From: Pseudacidovorax sp. NFM-22
GTDB lineage: Bacteria > Pseudomonadota > Gammaproteobacteria > Burkholderiales > Burkholderiaceae_C
Length of the DNA stretch: 64,000 nucleotides
Direction: 5' to 3'
Assembly: GCF_021401245.1 (NCBI RefSeq)
Contig: NZ_JACBFY010000006.1
Coordinates: 186,001 to 250,000, forward strand
In this document: in pieces, positions 46,448 through 54,978 of the stretch
How the letters are laid out: each line of letters starts with the position of its first letter
Numbering within the stretch: position 1 is the first letter of the stretch
Made by a program: the position numbers and the translations under genes
Notes under the pieces: model-generated
Seen by the model: the letters and a program-made list of their open reading frames with translations, nothing else
The model's database searches: none
What the model was told of the DNA's origin: nothing

Positions 46448-47620
46448 GGTTTGACGACGAAGGCGATAGAGGCGGCAAAGCCTCGCGACAAGGGCTACAA
46501 GCTGGCGGACACCGCCGGTCTGTACCTGTTCGTGACGCCGGCCGGAGGCAAGAGCTGGCGGGCCAACTATGTTCGGGATGGGAAGCAGGGCACGCGGACC
46601 TATGGCCGCTTCCCTGCGATGAGCCTGGCCGAGGCGCGGCGTGCCCATGCCGCAGCGCGCGAGCCTGGCGCCGTCGATGCGCCGGCCGCGCCGAGGGTTC
46701 CCACCTTCAAAGAGGTTGCGAAGCAGTGGTTGACGGTCAAGTTGCCGGGGCTGTCCAACCCGAAGCATCAGATCCAGGTGGCGAACACGCTGGAACGGCT
46801 CGTCTATCCCGGCATCGGTAAGCTGCCGATCAACAACATTCCGCGCACGCAACTGGTCAGCATCGTGCAGGCCGTGCAGCAAGAGGGCGACCGTGTCGAG
46901 ACAGCGCATCGAGTGGCCGGCCGGATCACTCAGGTCTTCGAGTTCGCGCAGGACTCCGGACTGATCGAAACCCACGGGGCTGCGGGCCTAACGCGTGTGC
47001 TGCAGCCGCGCAAGGTGCGACGGCCCATGGCCAGTCTTCCGCCCGCCGAGGCGGGGCGCCTGCTGCAGCTGATTGATGACTACGACGAGCCCGTGACCCG
47101 ACTGGGCCTGCAGCTGCTATCGCTCACGTTTGTGCGCGTGGGGGAGCTTCGACACATGCGGTGGGATGAGCTGCGCGAAGACGGGGCGATCTGGGTCGTA
47201 CCTGGCGAGCGCATGAAGGCCAGGCTTCCCCATGTCGTGCCGATGTCCACCCAGGCGCAGGGTGTGCTCACCAAGCTCAAAGAGCTGACGGGCGACCGTG
47301 CATTGGTGCTGGAGTCGCCACGCCAGCCCCGGCATCCTCTTTCGGAGAACACCTTTCTTTTCGCGCTGTATCGCCTCGGCTACCGCGGGCGGATGACGGC
47401 GCACGGCTTTCGTGCGTTGGCGTCGACGGTGCTCAATGAAGAGTCCGGCTTCCCGCATGACGTGATCGAGCGGCAGCTCGCCCATCAGGAGACGGACGCG
47501 GTGCGCGCGGCATACAACCGCGCGACCTATCTCACGCAGCGGCGCGCACTGATGCAGTGGTGGTCTGATTGGCTGGATCGCCAAAAGACCGCTGCAGGTC
47601 CGCCACACGCCACCGCGTAG
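46445..47620 (+). CDS. int: P4-type tyrosine recombinase/integrase
   Basis: A 391-residue integrase with an N-terminal arm-binding DUF4102-like domain (1-70; GLYLFVTPAGGKSWRANYV), a core-binding domain (about 85-185) and a catalytic domain. The active residues are Arg231 (RVGELR), His320 and Arg323 (HGFR), His347 (LAHQ) and Tyr357 (AAYNRA). It is intact. ATG 46445 lies 160 bp from tRNA-Ser. The 3' end overlaps the AlpA-like gene by 89 bp on the opposite strand. It should integrate and, with a directionality factor, excise this prophage. Confidence 0.95.
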   Translation: MGLTTKAIEAAKPRDKGYKLADTAGLYLFVTPAGGKSWRANYVRDGKQGTRTYGRFPAMSLAEARRAHAAAREPGAVDAPAAPRVPTFKEVAKQWLTVKLPGLSNPKHQIQVANTLERLVYPGIGKLPINNIPRTQLVSIVQAVQQEGDRVETAHRVAGRITQVFEFAQDSGLIETHGAAGLTRVLQPRKVRRPMASLPPAEAGRLLQLIDDYDEPVTRLGLQLLSLTFVRVGELRHMRWDELREDGAIWVVPGERMKARLPHVVPMSTQAQGVLTKLKELTGDRALVLESPRQPRHPLSENTFLFALYRLGYRGRMTAHGFRALASTVLNEESGFPHDVIERQLAHQETDAVRAAYNRATYLTQRRALMQWWSDWLDRQKTAAGPPHATA

Positions 47621-47759
47621 CGCTGCCGATCTTGATCGGCTTCGGGACGTGGCCGTCCTTGACGGCCTGCCAGAACGTGGATCGGCCCATCGAAAGCATG
47701 GCTGCCGCTTCCTTGGCGGGCACGAGCAGCTTTTGGGGTGGGGCTTCGGTGTCGCTCAT
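47532..47759 (-). CDS. AlpA-family DNA-binding protein, probable excisionase
   Basis: A 75-residue small protein with an AlpA/MerR-like helix-turn-helix (LLVPAKEAAAMLSMGRSTFWQAVKDGHVPKPIKIGSATRWRVADLQ, about residues 11-55). AlpA-like proteins act as excisionases or as regulators of integrase genes. Its position tail-to-tail with int, overlapping by 89 bp, fits such a role. ATG 47759 overlaps the previous gene's stop (ATGA). It is the last gene of the leftward early operon. Confidence 0.8.
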   Translation of the reverse strand: MSDTEAPPQKLLVPAKEAAAMLSMGRSTFWQAVKDGHVPKPIKIGSATRWRVADLQRSFGDPANQTTTASVRAAA

Positions 47760-48136
47760 ACAGCGCTCCCTATGGTGATGAGGGGCGCGCGTTTGACGGC
47801 GACGGCCAGGCGGCCCAGTTCAAAGAAAAGGCCAGTGCCGTAAGCCTCGGCAGGCAGGGCCTCGATTTCGTTGCGGACATCGTCCAGCAAGCTGTGATGC
47901 GTCCAGCAGAAGCGCGGCACGTGGGCGGCAAGGTGGTCGCGCAGCGCGGTGCAGCGACAGCACGTGCGCACGATGTCGATGGACCCGTCCCACTTCGCGC
48001 GTACGCGCTCGTATCGCTCGCCTGGCTGAATGGCTCGCGCGCATTCTGCGCATCGGTGCACCTTGCGGGCGGTGTGCGTGGCCTGGTGATAGAACTCGGC
48101 GGGCTCGTAGTCGCAGAAGCATTCGCGATCAGGCAT
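47756..48136 (-). CDS. cysteine-rich phage protein of unknown function
   Basis: A 126-residue protein with cysteines in CFCDYEP, HRCAECARAI and TCCRCTAL, a likely zinc-binding arrangement (about residues 5-70). The rest is charged and shows no recognised fold. Start ATG 48136 is favoured because it overlaps the DUF4031 gene by 8 bp, like the other junctions of this operon. No function is claimed. Confidence 0.7.
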   Translation of the reverse strand: MPDRECFCDYEPAEFYHQATHTARKVHRCAECARAIQPGERYERVRAKWDGSIDIVRTCCRCTALRDHLAAHVPRFCWTHHSLLDDVRNEIEALPAEAYGTGLFFELGRLAVAVKRAPLITIGSAV

Positions 48137-48464
48137 CGAGGGCCTCCTTCTTGCGCCCGCGATGCTCGTCCACCCATGCCTGCGCATCCTCGGGCTTGCC
48201 GAGCGCGCCGGTGACCCGGCGGCGGATCGTCATGAGGCCGGCTTGACGCCACGTGATTTCCACGGCACCGGCGGCCACGGCTGCGGCGCGCTTGGTCAAA
48301 GCGATGTCGTAGTGGCTGTCGTGACGCGGCGGGGCCTGGTGCCATCGGCGCTGCACGCCGATGCGGTCGGCCATCGCGTGCAGTTCCTCGTCCGTGTCGG
48401 CGATCATGTGACACATGACCATCCGGCCGAACTGGGCGCGCATGTCGTCCACGTAGACCGTCAC
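48129..48464 (-). CDS. DUF4031 domain-containing protein
   Basis: A 111-residue protein that begins VTVYVDDMRAQFGRMVMCHM and continues with ADTDEELHAMADRIGV and WHQAPPRHDSHYDIAL, the DUF4031 pattern seen in many phages and bacteria. Function is unknown. The start is GTG 48464, in a GTGA-type overlap of 4 bp with the upstream gene; no ATG lies before the conserved start. The longer reading to 48590 has no family support. Confidence 0.82.
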   Translation of the reverse strand: MTVYVDDMRAQFGRMVMCHMIADTDEELHAMADRIGVQRRWHQAPPRHDSHYDIALTKRAAAVAAGAVEITWRQAGLMTIRRRVTGALGKPEDAQAWVDEHRGRKKEALDA

Positions 48465-48922
48465 GAGGGCACCCCGTCCCAAGTGCGGCCGTCGAGCGGG
48501 CGGCCTCCGTTGCTGATTGAGCCGAACTTGGCAACGGCGGCTTCCAGTTCCGCGATGCGGTCCAGCAGGGCAAGCATCGTCCGGGGGCACGCTGCGGCGA
48601 TGTAGTCAGCGAGAGGCCCCGAGTAGTCGCCAACGCTGATGACGGAGGCGATTGCTTGCCGGCCCATCCCTCGAAAGTTGTCGCCGTAGACGGAGGCATG
48701 CACCGTCTTGTGATTGTGGCGTTGCGCGGTCGCGTACCAGCCCGACGTCTGGATATGGGCCGGGACGGCTTCTGCCAGCTTTCTTAGTAACTCGCGGTCG
48801 GGCAGGGGGCACACAAGGGGCGTCGCACCGGGGCCTTGTCCCCAGCATTCAACGGGAAAGACGCCTTCATCGCGCCACCGCCGCCGCTGCTCTTCGGTCA
48901 TGGGGTGGACCTTGTCAGCCAT
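48461..48922 (-). CDS. Ead/Ea22-like phage protein
   Basis: A 153-residue protein. The C-terminal half contains ADYIAAACPRTMLALLDRIAELEAAVA, close to the IAAANPxTVLALLDRIAEL signature of Ead/Ea22-like early phage proteins; their function is unknown. The upstream half has NHKTVHASVYGDNFRGMGRQ. ATG 48922 overlaps the preceding gene by 8 bp. It is part of the leftward early operon. Confidence 0.65.
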   Translation of the reverse strand: MADKVHPMTEEQRRRWRDEGVFPVECWGQGPGATPLVCPLPDRELLRKLAEAVPAHIQTSGWYATAQRHNHKTVHASVYGDNFRGMGRQAIASVISVGDYSGPLADYIAAACPRTMLALLDRIAELEAAVAKFGSISNGGRPLDGRTWDGVPS

Positions 48923-49547
48923 GGGCCGGCCCCCGGTCTTTCTTGCTGGGAGCGACCGCATCCGAGGGGGCGGCCGGGTGGGGCCAGCACGTCACGCACT
49001 GAAAGCCCTTGCCGTGGATGCAAACGCCATCTGCGGCAGCAGGTGCAGAAAGCATCGCGCTAGGCTGGCTCACGATGGCTACCGCGCGGCAGCGAGTCCA
49101 TCCGCTGGCGAATCCGTACTCGAAGAAGCGGCGCTCGCGTTCGGTCATGGGCATGCCGGCATGCCACTGGTCCGCGGCCTCGTTTCGGTTCGCCTCCATC
49201 AGCGCGCGTTGGTGCTCGTAGCGCTCGATGTCGGGGTGGGTGGCCGGCGCGTGCTGGGCAACGTAGAGGGGCGTCCACGCCCCCGAGTGCCTGCGCACGT
49301 TGTCCAACGCGGCGTCGGCCACAGGGCCCTCGTAGCCACCATCGGAGCGCGGTCGATACCAGAATGCTGGCTTGGCGGCGGGCTGCGCTATCACTCTGGC
49401 AAATTGCTGCAGGCGGCCGATGGCATGGCCGATCACGATGCGCGCCTCCCAGTCCAGGTGATCAGCGCGGGCTGTGGACATCAGCTTCGCGCAGATATCT
49501 GCCGTGCTGGGTGCTTTGGTCGACAGCGTGGGGTTTTGATCAGCCAT
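48915..49547 (-). CDS. phage protein of unknown function
   Basis: A 210-residue protein without a recognised domain. It contains a central NEAADQWHAGMPMTERERRFFEYGFASGWTRC region and a C-terminal CIHGKGFQCVTCWPHP cysteine pair motif. ATG 49547 is chosen because AGGAAG lies upstream inside the end of the preceding gene. Overlap with both neighbours is 8 bp, so it is translated as part of the operon. No function is suggested. Confidence 0.7.
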   Translation of the reverse strand: MADQNPTLSTKAPSTADICAKLMSTARADHLDWEARIVIGHAIGRLQQFARVIAQPAAKPAFWYRPRSDGGYEGPVADAALDNVRRHSGAWTPLYVAQHAPATHPDIERYEHQRALMEANRNEAADQWHAGMPMTERERRFFEYGFASGWTRCRAVAIVSQPSAMLSAPAAADGVCIHGKGFQCVTCWPHPAAPSDAVAPSKKDRGPAHG

Positions 49548-50403
49548 TTGTGCTTCCTCCATTGACGGCCGGCGGTTGGTCGTTCTGGGCCTTGTCGAGG
49601 TGCGCGTCACTGCAGAACCCCTGACCCATCCAACCGATGTTGGAAGGCCGGCCGCAGAAGCACTTCGGCATTGGGTTCGACTGGTTGGCATCAAAGTAGG
49701 CTTGCGCTTCGCGCCCGTAGGGCTCGTCCTCGTCGGGGATGTGGCCTGGGCCCGCGAGGCCGTTTTGAATCCATCTCATGGCTGCCTCGGCGCCCGCGCC
49801 GTGCTTCCACTCGATCCACGCCGCCTGATTGGCTGTGATGTGATCGTGCAGGCAGTTGGCCAGGACGTTGAGGGTGCTGTCGGGCTTCTGGGCCTCGTCG
49901 GCCGCGAGCCGCGCGGAGGCTCGCATGCCGAGCGCGAAGCCGAGCCAAAGCAGGTCGGTGCGCGCGTCTTCGTAGTGCGAGAGCGTGCCGTCGCGCTCGA
50001 CCGCGCGGAGGTCGGCGTGCTGCTGCACCGGTGGGGTGTCGTTCACCATCTTCTCGAAGACCGCCCGCATGCGCGCAACGGTCGGTGCGCCGGGTCGATC
50101 CACCAACGCCAGCGGGATCGTGGCGGGTGGCGAGGCGGTCGCCTTGGACTGCTGTGGTGCCGGCGGGTCGTCGCTCTTGGCGGCCTGCCAGCCGTCGCAG
50201 AACTTCGCCAGGTCCTCGACCATCGAGGGGTCTGCCGGGTCAGCGTCATACGTGGCCGAGAACGCGGCGAACATGCGTTCGCTGTCATTCGGCAACTGGG
50301 AGGGCGTGAGGGCCTGGCAGGCGGCGAGCAACGCGGGCGTCTGCTCGAAGGCTGCAAACGGGTCGGCGGTGCCGGCCGGAGCGGGGATGTGGTCGGCGCT
50401 CAC
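49540..50403 (-). CDS. phage protein of unknown function with C-terminal cysteine motif
   Basis: A 287-residue protein. The C-terminus has KCFCGRPSNIGWMGQGFCSDAHLDKA (about 252-277), a CxC..C pattern reminiscent of zinc-ribbon proteins, and the middle has LHDHITANQAAWIEWKHGAGAEAAMRWIQNGL. The start is GTG 50403 (GTGA overlap with the upstream gene). The N-terminus (VSADHIPAPAG) is not recognised. Longer in-frame readings have no clear signal. Confidence 0.68.
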   Translation of the reverse strand: MSADHIPAPAGTADPFAAFEQTPALLAACQALTPSQLPNDSERMFAAFSATYDADPADPSMVEDLAKFCDGWQAAKSDDPPAPQQSKATASPPATIPLALVDRPGAPTVARMRAVFEKMVNDTPPVQQHADLRAVERDGTLSHYEDARTDLLWLGFALGMRASARLAADEAQKPDSTLNVLANCLHDHITANQAAWIEWKHGAGAEAAMRWIQNGLAGPGHIPDEDEPYGREAQAYFDANQSNPMPKCFCGRPSNIGWMGQGFCSDAHLDKAQNDQPPAVNGGSTNG

Positions 50404-50687
50404 GATGCCTTCCTTCCCTTTGCCGAGGGGGCCTTCGCCATGGTGTAGACGCCGCCATGCCGACCCGATTTGTCGAGGCCGTGCAGCGTGCTGCGGTCGC
50501 GGCCTTCGGCGCGGGCGCGTTCCACCGAGCGCGTGCTCGTCGCGCGCTTGGAAGCGTGCTCCTGCAAAGCGGCGCCGATGGTGCTGCCGCTCGATGCGGC
50601 GATCTGGCGAAACGCGGACAGCGGCGATGCAGGCCGACCAGCCGGCCAGCGCGGATCGCGGCCCGGGGGGAGGGTCGTGGTCTTCAA
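50400..50687 (-). CDS. small phage protein of unknown function
   Basis: A 95-residue basic protein. The segment HASKRATSTRSVERARAEGRDRSTLHGLDKSGRHGGVYTMAK has a charged, nucleic-acid-binding look, but no family is assigned. The start is TTG 50687, overlapping the stop of the PAPS-reductase-like gene by 4 bp (TTGA); no ATG fits. Confidence in the start is moderate. Confidence 0.55.
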   Translation of the reverse strand: MKTTTLPPGRDPRWPAGRPASPLSAFRQIAASSGSTIGAALQEHASKRATSTRSVERARAEGRDRSTLHGLDKSGRHGGVYTMAKAPSAKGRKAS

Positions 50688-51859
50688 GCGGGTTCCAGTG
50701 AAAGGAAGTTGGAGGCGGCTCGTGCACCGAGCGCCTTGGCGATGTCCTGCGCCGAGAGCGCATCGCTCTGCTCGCACAAGCCATAGGACGAGCTGCACCC
50801 GAGGCCGTCGTTTTCGACGTCGTCCAGCAGGTTGCGTTGGCGGCCGCCGCGGCTGGTCTTCGACCACTCCACACGCGCCCAAATGTTCAGATCGGCGAAG
50901 ACGACGCGCCGGTCCTTGGCTGGGTGGGCATCGGCCATGAAGGTGCTGTAGCCGTGCTTGCTGCATTGGCCGACGATCCGCTCCCATTCAGAGATGCGCG
51001 CGGGATGCTCGGGGAAGCGTGCGGCGATGGCGCGCAGCTCGGCCTTGTTGCAGTTGATGCAGGGCATGCAGCCAACGCGGCTCATGTCCTGCAGGTAGAG
51101 GGGGTTCGGCTGGACGCCGCGGGACTGCGCCAAAGCGAACACTTGGGCTGCAGTCGCGTCCACCAGCGGACGGGCGATCCGCAAGCGATGGCCAACGCGC
51201 TCCCACTTTTTGGCATCGGCGCGGTTCTGCGATTCGTCGCGGCGGACGCCTTGCCAGGAAATGACGCGGTGGCCCGCCTCCATCAGCTCCAACTGAAAGC
51301 CGACCGCCATGTTGCGTTTCAGCTCTTCGGTGCAGAACTGGGCCGTGCGCGACGGAAAGCGGCCCTTCCACATGCACAGGTCCAAGAACGGGTTGCCGGT
51401 GGGGTGCATCACGGCCAGGGCGCGGCGCTTCGCCTTGTTGGACCAGCGCACGCGGCGCCCGCCGCCGACCTTCACCGTCTTTTGGACGGGCTTGCCCTTC
51501 TTGTTGAGCACGATGTTTCCGCGACCATCACGCTTCGGCACCGGCGTCTTGCCGTCCGCCTCGAACACGGGCCGGGTGTCATATTCCCGACGGGTGCGAA
51601 CGTCGGCGGCGATGAAGGCCCGCTTCGCCAGCAGCTGCTCGCGGAAGTCAGCTTTGAGGCGCACGATAGTGATACCCAGGGCCTGCTCCAGATAGATGAG
51701 GTAGGCGTAGGTCAGATCGTGTTCATTGCCCGTGTCGCAGAAGATCGCGATTACGTTCGCGTGCCCGCAGCGCTCCAGCGCGATGAGCAGCGTTGCCAGG
51801 CTGTCTTTGCCGCCCGATACGCTGACCACATGGATGACGCGTCGATACAGGGCCGTCAT
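50684..51859 (-). CDS. PAPS-reductase/DndC-family PP-loop ATPase
   Basis: A 391-residue protein with the PP-loop SGGKDSLATLLIALE (about residues 14-28), AIFCDTGNEHDLTYAYL and QFCTEELKRNMAVGF, the signature of the COG0175/DndC-like family. Near residue 265 GCMPCINCNK and QCSKHG form a four-cysteine set that may hold an Fe-S cluster. The family adenylates or reduces sulphur-containing substrates, including in nucleic-acid modification. It overlaps the methyltransferase by 4 bp. The real substrate is unknown. Confidence 0.85.
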   Translation of the reverse strand: MTALYRRVIHVVSVSGGKDSLATLLIALERCGHANVIAIFCDTGNEHDLTYAYLIYLEQALGITIVRLKADFREQLLAKRAFIAADVRTRREYDTRPVFEADGKTPVPKRDGRGNIVLNKKGKPVQKTVKVGGGRRVRWSNKAKRRALAVMHPTGNPFLDLCMWKGRFPSRTAQFCTEELKRNMAVGFQLELMEAGHRVISWQGVRRDESQNRADAKKWERVGHRLRIARPLVDATAAQVFALAQSRGVQPNPLYLQDMSRVGCMPCINCNKAELRAIAARFPEHPARISEWERIVGQCSKHGYSTFMADAHPAKDRRVVFADLNIWARVEWSKTSRGGRQRNLLDDVENDGLGCSSSYGLCEQSDALSAQDIAKALGARAASNFLSLEPA

Positions 51860-53715
51860 GCCGCCAGCCTTTCAGCCTCGAACTCGCGATAGTTCGCGGC
51901 CACGATGAGGCGCATCGGGAGTGGGCTCACGCTGTTGCCCGCCATGCGCACCTGCGCCGTCTTGGTCAGCGGCTTGCCGCTGGCCGTGCGGTCGATCACG
52001 TAGGTGCCCGGGAAGTCCTGCGCGTTGTACAGCTCGCGCGGCACCAGCATGCGCAGCGTGATATCCACGATCACCCAGGGCTCGCCCTGCAGCCACACGG
52101 TGACCAGCGCGAGCCTGTCGTGTGTGGTGATCGTGGTCATGGGGTAACGCAGGTCGGCCCACTGGCCGCCGTTGGCGTGGTAGCGCATCAGGAAGGCGGC
52201 GCAGCGCAGCGCGCCGGCCTCGTGCTCCTTGCTCAACGCGTACTGCACCAGCGCGTGATGCTCGGCGCCGGCAGTGACCGTCGACACGGGCTCATCCATG
52301 GCCCGGCTGTTGCAGTTGCGGCGCAGCGTGACCATGTGCGCGGCCGTGAGCTGCTGCTGACTGCCGGAGGTGGTGACCGTGGAGACGCCTTCGCGCAGGT
52401 CGCGGGCGTGGCTGGTGTTGAAACCGCCGTTCGCCTGGACCATAAACGCGGCGGCGAGGCTCTGGCCGCCGCCGCTAGCCGTCACGGTGCCGAGGGGGCC
52501 GGTCACGTCGTTGGCGCCATGGCTCCAGCGCTTCCCGCCCTGGCTGCCTTCGCCGTGGCCGGCCTGCACGAGGTAGGCCGAGGCGGTTGCGAACTTCTGG
52601 CCGCCGGCAGTGATGGTGCCCAGCGGCTTCATCGGATCGAGTGAGCGCGGTTCCTGGCCGGGGCGCTCGCCATAGCCCATCTGCACCAGGTGCGCCGCGG
52701 CGAGGGCCGTCTCGCCGCCCTTGGCCGTCGTGATCGTGCGCAACGGCTTGCCGATGTCAAACGAGGTGTCCCGCGTATGCGTGACCGGCACAAGAGCCGG
52801 AGCAATGCCCTCGACGATGAACGGCGTCGGCGTGTCCAGCACGTACTTCTGCATGCCGTGCGCGATGCGCCGCATGGTCGCCTCGGCCAGCGGCTTCCTG
52901 CGCCCGAAGATGCTCGTTCCGGCAATGCTCCAGTCGATGCACTCGGCCGCGGGCCGGTGGGCCAGCAGGCCGGCACGGGGGCGCTTCGCGTGCGTCTGTG
53001 CAGGCCACACGATGGGCAGGCCATCGCAGCGCGCGACCATGTACAGCCGCGTTCGCGTGCTGTGCGCACCCAGATCTGCATTGCAGATCACGCGCCATTC
53101 CACCTTGTAGCCCAGCGCCCTCAGGGCGGCGACGAAGTGGTCCCAGTTCTTGCCCTTGCGCTTCGGATCGGGGATCAGGAACTGACTGCCACGGGCGACC
53201 CGTTCGCCTGGCTCGGCAACGCGGTGCACGAGCTTGCCGCTCACGGGGTCGCGGACGCGCTCCAGTGTGAGCACGCGCCCGGTCGCTGGGTCGCGCTTCG
53301 CGATCAGCGGCGACCACAGCAGCATCTGCTCGACGTTCTCCAGCGTGATGACGTCGGGCCGCGTCTTGCCAGCCCAGCGCAGCACCTGCCATGCGAGCGA
53401 ACGGATTTCGGCCTTGCGTGGCTGCCCGCCGAGCGCCTGCGAGTGGTGCGTGCAGTCCGGCGAGGCATGCAGCAAGCCCACGGCCTGGCCGCGCGTCACC
53501 GCCAGCGGGTCAACCTCGCGGATGTCGGCGCGGTAATGGCGCGTCTGCGGGTGGTTGATCTCGTGCATGCCGATGGCCTCGGCATCGTGGTTGATCGCCA
53601 CGTCCACCGGGCGGCCGATGGCTTGCTCGATGCCAGTCGACGCGCCGCCGCCGCCGGCGAACAGATCGATGACCAGCTTGGCCGCCAGCGGCAGCAGGAA
53701 TTGCGGGGTCAGCAT
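51856..53715 (-). CDS. phage DNA (cytosine-5) methyltransferase with internal repeats
   Basis: A 619-residue C5-cytosine methyltransferase. Motif I is DLFAGGGGASTG (17-28), motif IV SPDCTHHS (85-92, catalytic Cys88, with Asp before it as in other phage enzymes), motif VI ENVEQ (126-130), motif VIII RTRLYMVA, and motifs IX-X near 560-608 (ELYNAQDFPG, MAGNSVSPLP). Residues 324-545 hold six diverged repeats beginning P-L-x-T-I/V-T. The recognised sequence is unknown. It may protect the phage from host restriction. ATGA-type overlap with the next gene. Confidence 0.92.
   Translation of the reverse strand: MLTPQFLLPLAAKLVIDLFAGGGGASTGIEQAIGRPVDVAINHDAEAIGMHEINHPQTRHYRADIREVDPLAVTRGQAVGLLHASPDCTHHSQALGGQPRKAEIRSLAWQVLRWAGKTRPDVITLENVEQMLLWSPLIAKRDPATGRVLTLERVRDPVSGKLVHRVAEPGERVARGSQFLIPDPKRKGKNWDHFVAALRALGYKVEWRVICNADLGAHSTRTRLYMVARCDGLPIVWPAQTHAKRPRAGLLAHRPAAECIDWSIAGTSIFGRRKPLAEATMRRIAHGMQKYVLDTPTPFIVEGIAPALVPVTHTRDTSFDIGKPLRTITTAKGGETALAAAHLVQMGYGERPGQEPRSLDPMKPLGTITAGGQKFATASAYLVQAGHGEGSQGGKRWSHGANDVTGPLGTVTASGGGQSLAAAFMVQANGGFNTSHARDLREGVSTVTTSGSQQQLTAAHMVTLRRNCNSRAMDEPVSTVTAGAEHHALVQYALSKEHEAGALRCAAFLMRYHANGGQWADLRYPMTTITTHDRLALVTVWLQGEPWVIVDITLRMLVPRELYNAQDFPGTYVIDRTASGKPLTKTAQVRMAGNSVSPLPMRLIVAANYREFEAERLAA
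52081..52746 (-). repeat. six diverged repeats in the methyltransferase
   Basis: The repeats start at residues 324, 364, 407, 443, 476 and 525 and share a pattern like PLxTITxxxxxxALAxAxLV. Spacing is 33-49 residues. They fill the region where the target-recognition domain of C5 methyltransferases normally lies. Confidence 0.75.
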
Positions 53716-54374
53716 GCCGGGCTCCGCTGCAGCTGGCGGGCGTGCTCCAGCGCGTCGAAGCGATCAAGGAAGGCTTGGCGCCAGTCCTGCCACGCCATCT
53801 GCCCACGCTCCCGCGTGTTCAGGCGCACCCAGTCCACGGGCTCGATGCGCTCCGCCGGGTCTTCGTCGCACAGCACTGCCCAGGGCGCATTGCGTTCGGC
53901 GTTCCATGCCGTCAGGTCTCGGCGCTCGGTGGCGAGCGCGATCAGGTCGATCTGCCTGATCACTGCCCTGGCCGTCACGAAGACCGTTTCCAGGCCCAGC
54001 GCGCGGCGGAAGCGCTTCGCATGCCCCGCCTCGAAGACCGTCCATGCGCTGGTGCCGCCGCCGGCGCAGGCAACGCGGTTTACGGCTCTCTTGGCGGGGC
54101 TGCTCAGGTCTTGCGTCGCGCACTCGTGCGCGTCGTGCCAAAGCGCGGCCATCTGCACATGCACCGAGCGGCCGAGCTGCTCGGCGATGTCGCAGCACAG
54201 CAGGGAGTGCTCGGCCACGCTGTACGGCCGCGAGGTCGCGCCATGGAAGCGGTTGATCAGCGCGAGCTGGTGCGCCACATCGTGCACGTTGACGGGGCGC
54301 CCGTCGTCGGTGAAGGAATCGACGCCGTCAAGGTGGTATTCCCCGCCGCTGGGGGTCAGCATCCAGCTGCTCAT
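53709..54374 (-). CDS. HD-domain phosphohydrolase
   Basis: A 221-residue HD-superfamily protein. The metal-binding pattern is SVAEHSLLCCDIAEQLG (His about 55), AALWHDAHECATQDL (HD about 79-80) and a distal Asp in RQIDLIALAT. It resembles YfbR-type 5'-nucleotidases and phage HD proteins that act on nucleotides. It overlaps the methyltransferase by 7 bp, so the product could act with DNA modification or nucleotide salvage. No precise reaction can be assigned. Confidence 0.85.
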   Translation of the reverse strand: MSSWMLTPSGGEYHLDGVDSFTDDGRPVNVHDVAHQLALINRFHGATSRPYSVAEHSLLCCDIAEQLGRSVHVQMAALWHDAHECATQDLSSPAKRAVNRVACAGGGTSAWTVFEAGHAKRFRRALGLETVFVTARAVIRQIDLIALATERRDLTAWNAERNAPWAVLCDEDPAERIEPVDWVRLNTRERGQMAWQDWRQAFLDRFDALEHARQLQRSPAC

Positions 54375-54976
54375 GACGGTTGGCCCTCCTGCGAGGCCTC
54401 TTGCGCCGCGCCGGCCTGCTCGGCCTGCTCTGCCTGCATGCGCTGGATCTCGGCTTCGTAGTAGGCCTTGAAGCTGCCTGCGGCAGCGCTCTCGAAGGGG
54501 TAGGGGCAGGCTTCGTCGGCGGACTTTCGTGCGCGCGCGGCTTCCTGGGCCCGCTTCTTCACAGTGGCGAGGGCCACGATGGAATGAGGCATGTGAGGGG
54601 ATGAGGGAGTGAGGGGGTGAACGCCGCAGGACACAACCTGCGGGGGCGTGGGAAGGGCCGAGGGGTCCTCGGCGGCGGCGGGCCAGCGCGGCGGAGCCAA
54701 ATCGCCGCGCTCGACGAAGCCGACGATCTCGTCCCGGCTGACGTGCAGCCGGTCAAGCTGCAGGTCCAGGCAGTCGCCGGCCTTCAATTCGGGGTGGGCC
54801 TGCATGAACGCGTCCGCCTCCGGGCCGAGCCACATGGCGGCAAGCATCTGGATGCCCCGCTGCGAATGGCGCTCGCCGAGCAGCAGCTGCCAGCCGTGGC
54901 CGTGCCCATCGCGCGGAGACGCCAGCTGCACGCGGTACGGCGGGCGCCGCAGAAAGAAGATGCCAGACGTCTTCAT
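54371..54976 (-). CDS. phage protein of unknown function
   Basis: A 201-residue protein. The N-terminal half (GIFFLRRPPYRVQLASPRDGHGHGWQLLLGERHSQRG) is followed by a proline-rich linker and an alanine/glutamate-rich helical C-terminus (YYEAEIQRMQAEQAEQAGAAQEA), probably a coiled coil. No family is recognised. ATG 54976 is used; it overlaps the HD gene by 4 bp at its end. Confidence 0.65.
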   Translation of the reverse strand: MKTSGIFFLRRPPYRVQLASPRDGHGHGWQLLLGERHSQRGIQMLAAMWLGPEADAFMQAHPELKAGDCLDLQLDRLHVSRDEIVGFVERGDLAPPRWPAAAEDPSALPTPPQVVSCGVHPLTPSSPHMPHSIVALATVKKRAQEAARARKSADEACPYPFESAAAGSFKAYYEAEIQRMQAEQAEQAGAAQEASQEGQPS

Positions 54977-54978
54977 GG

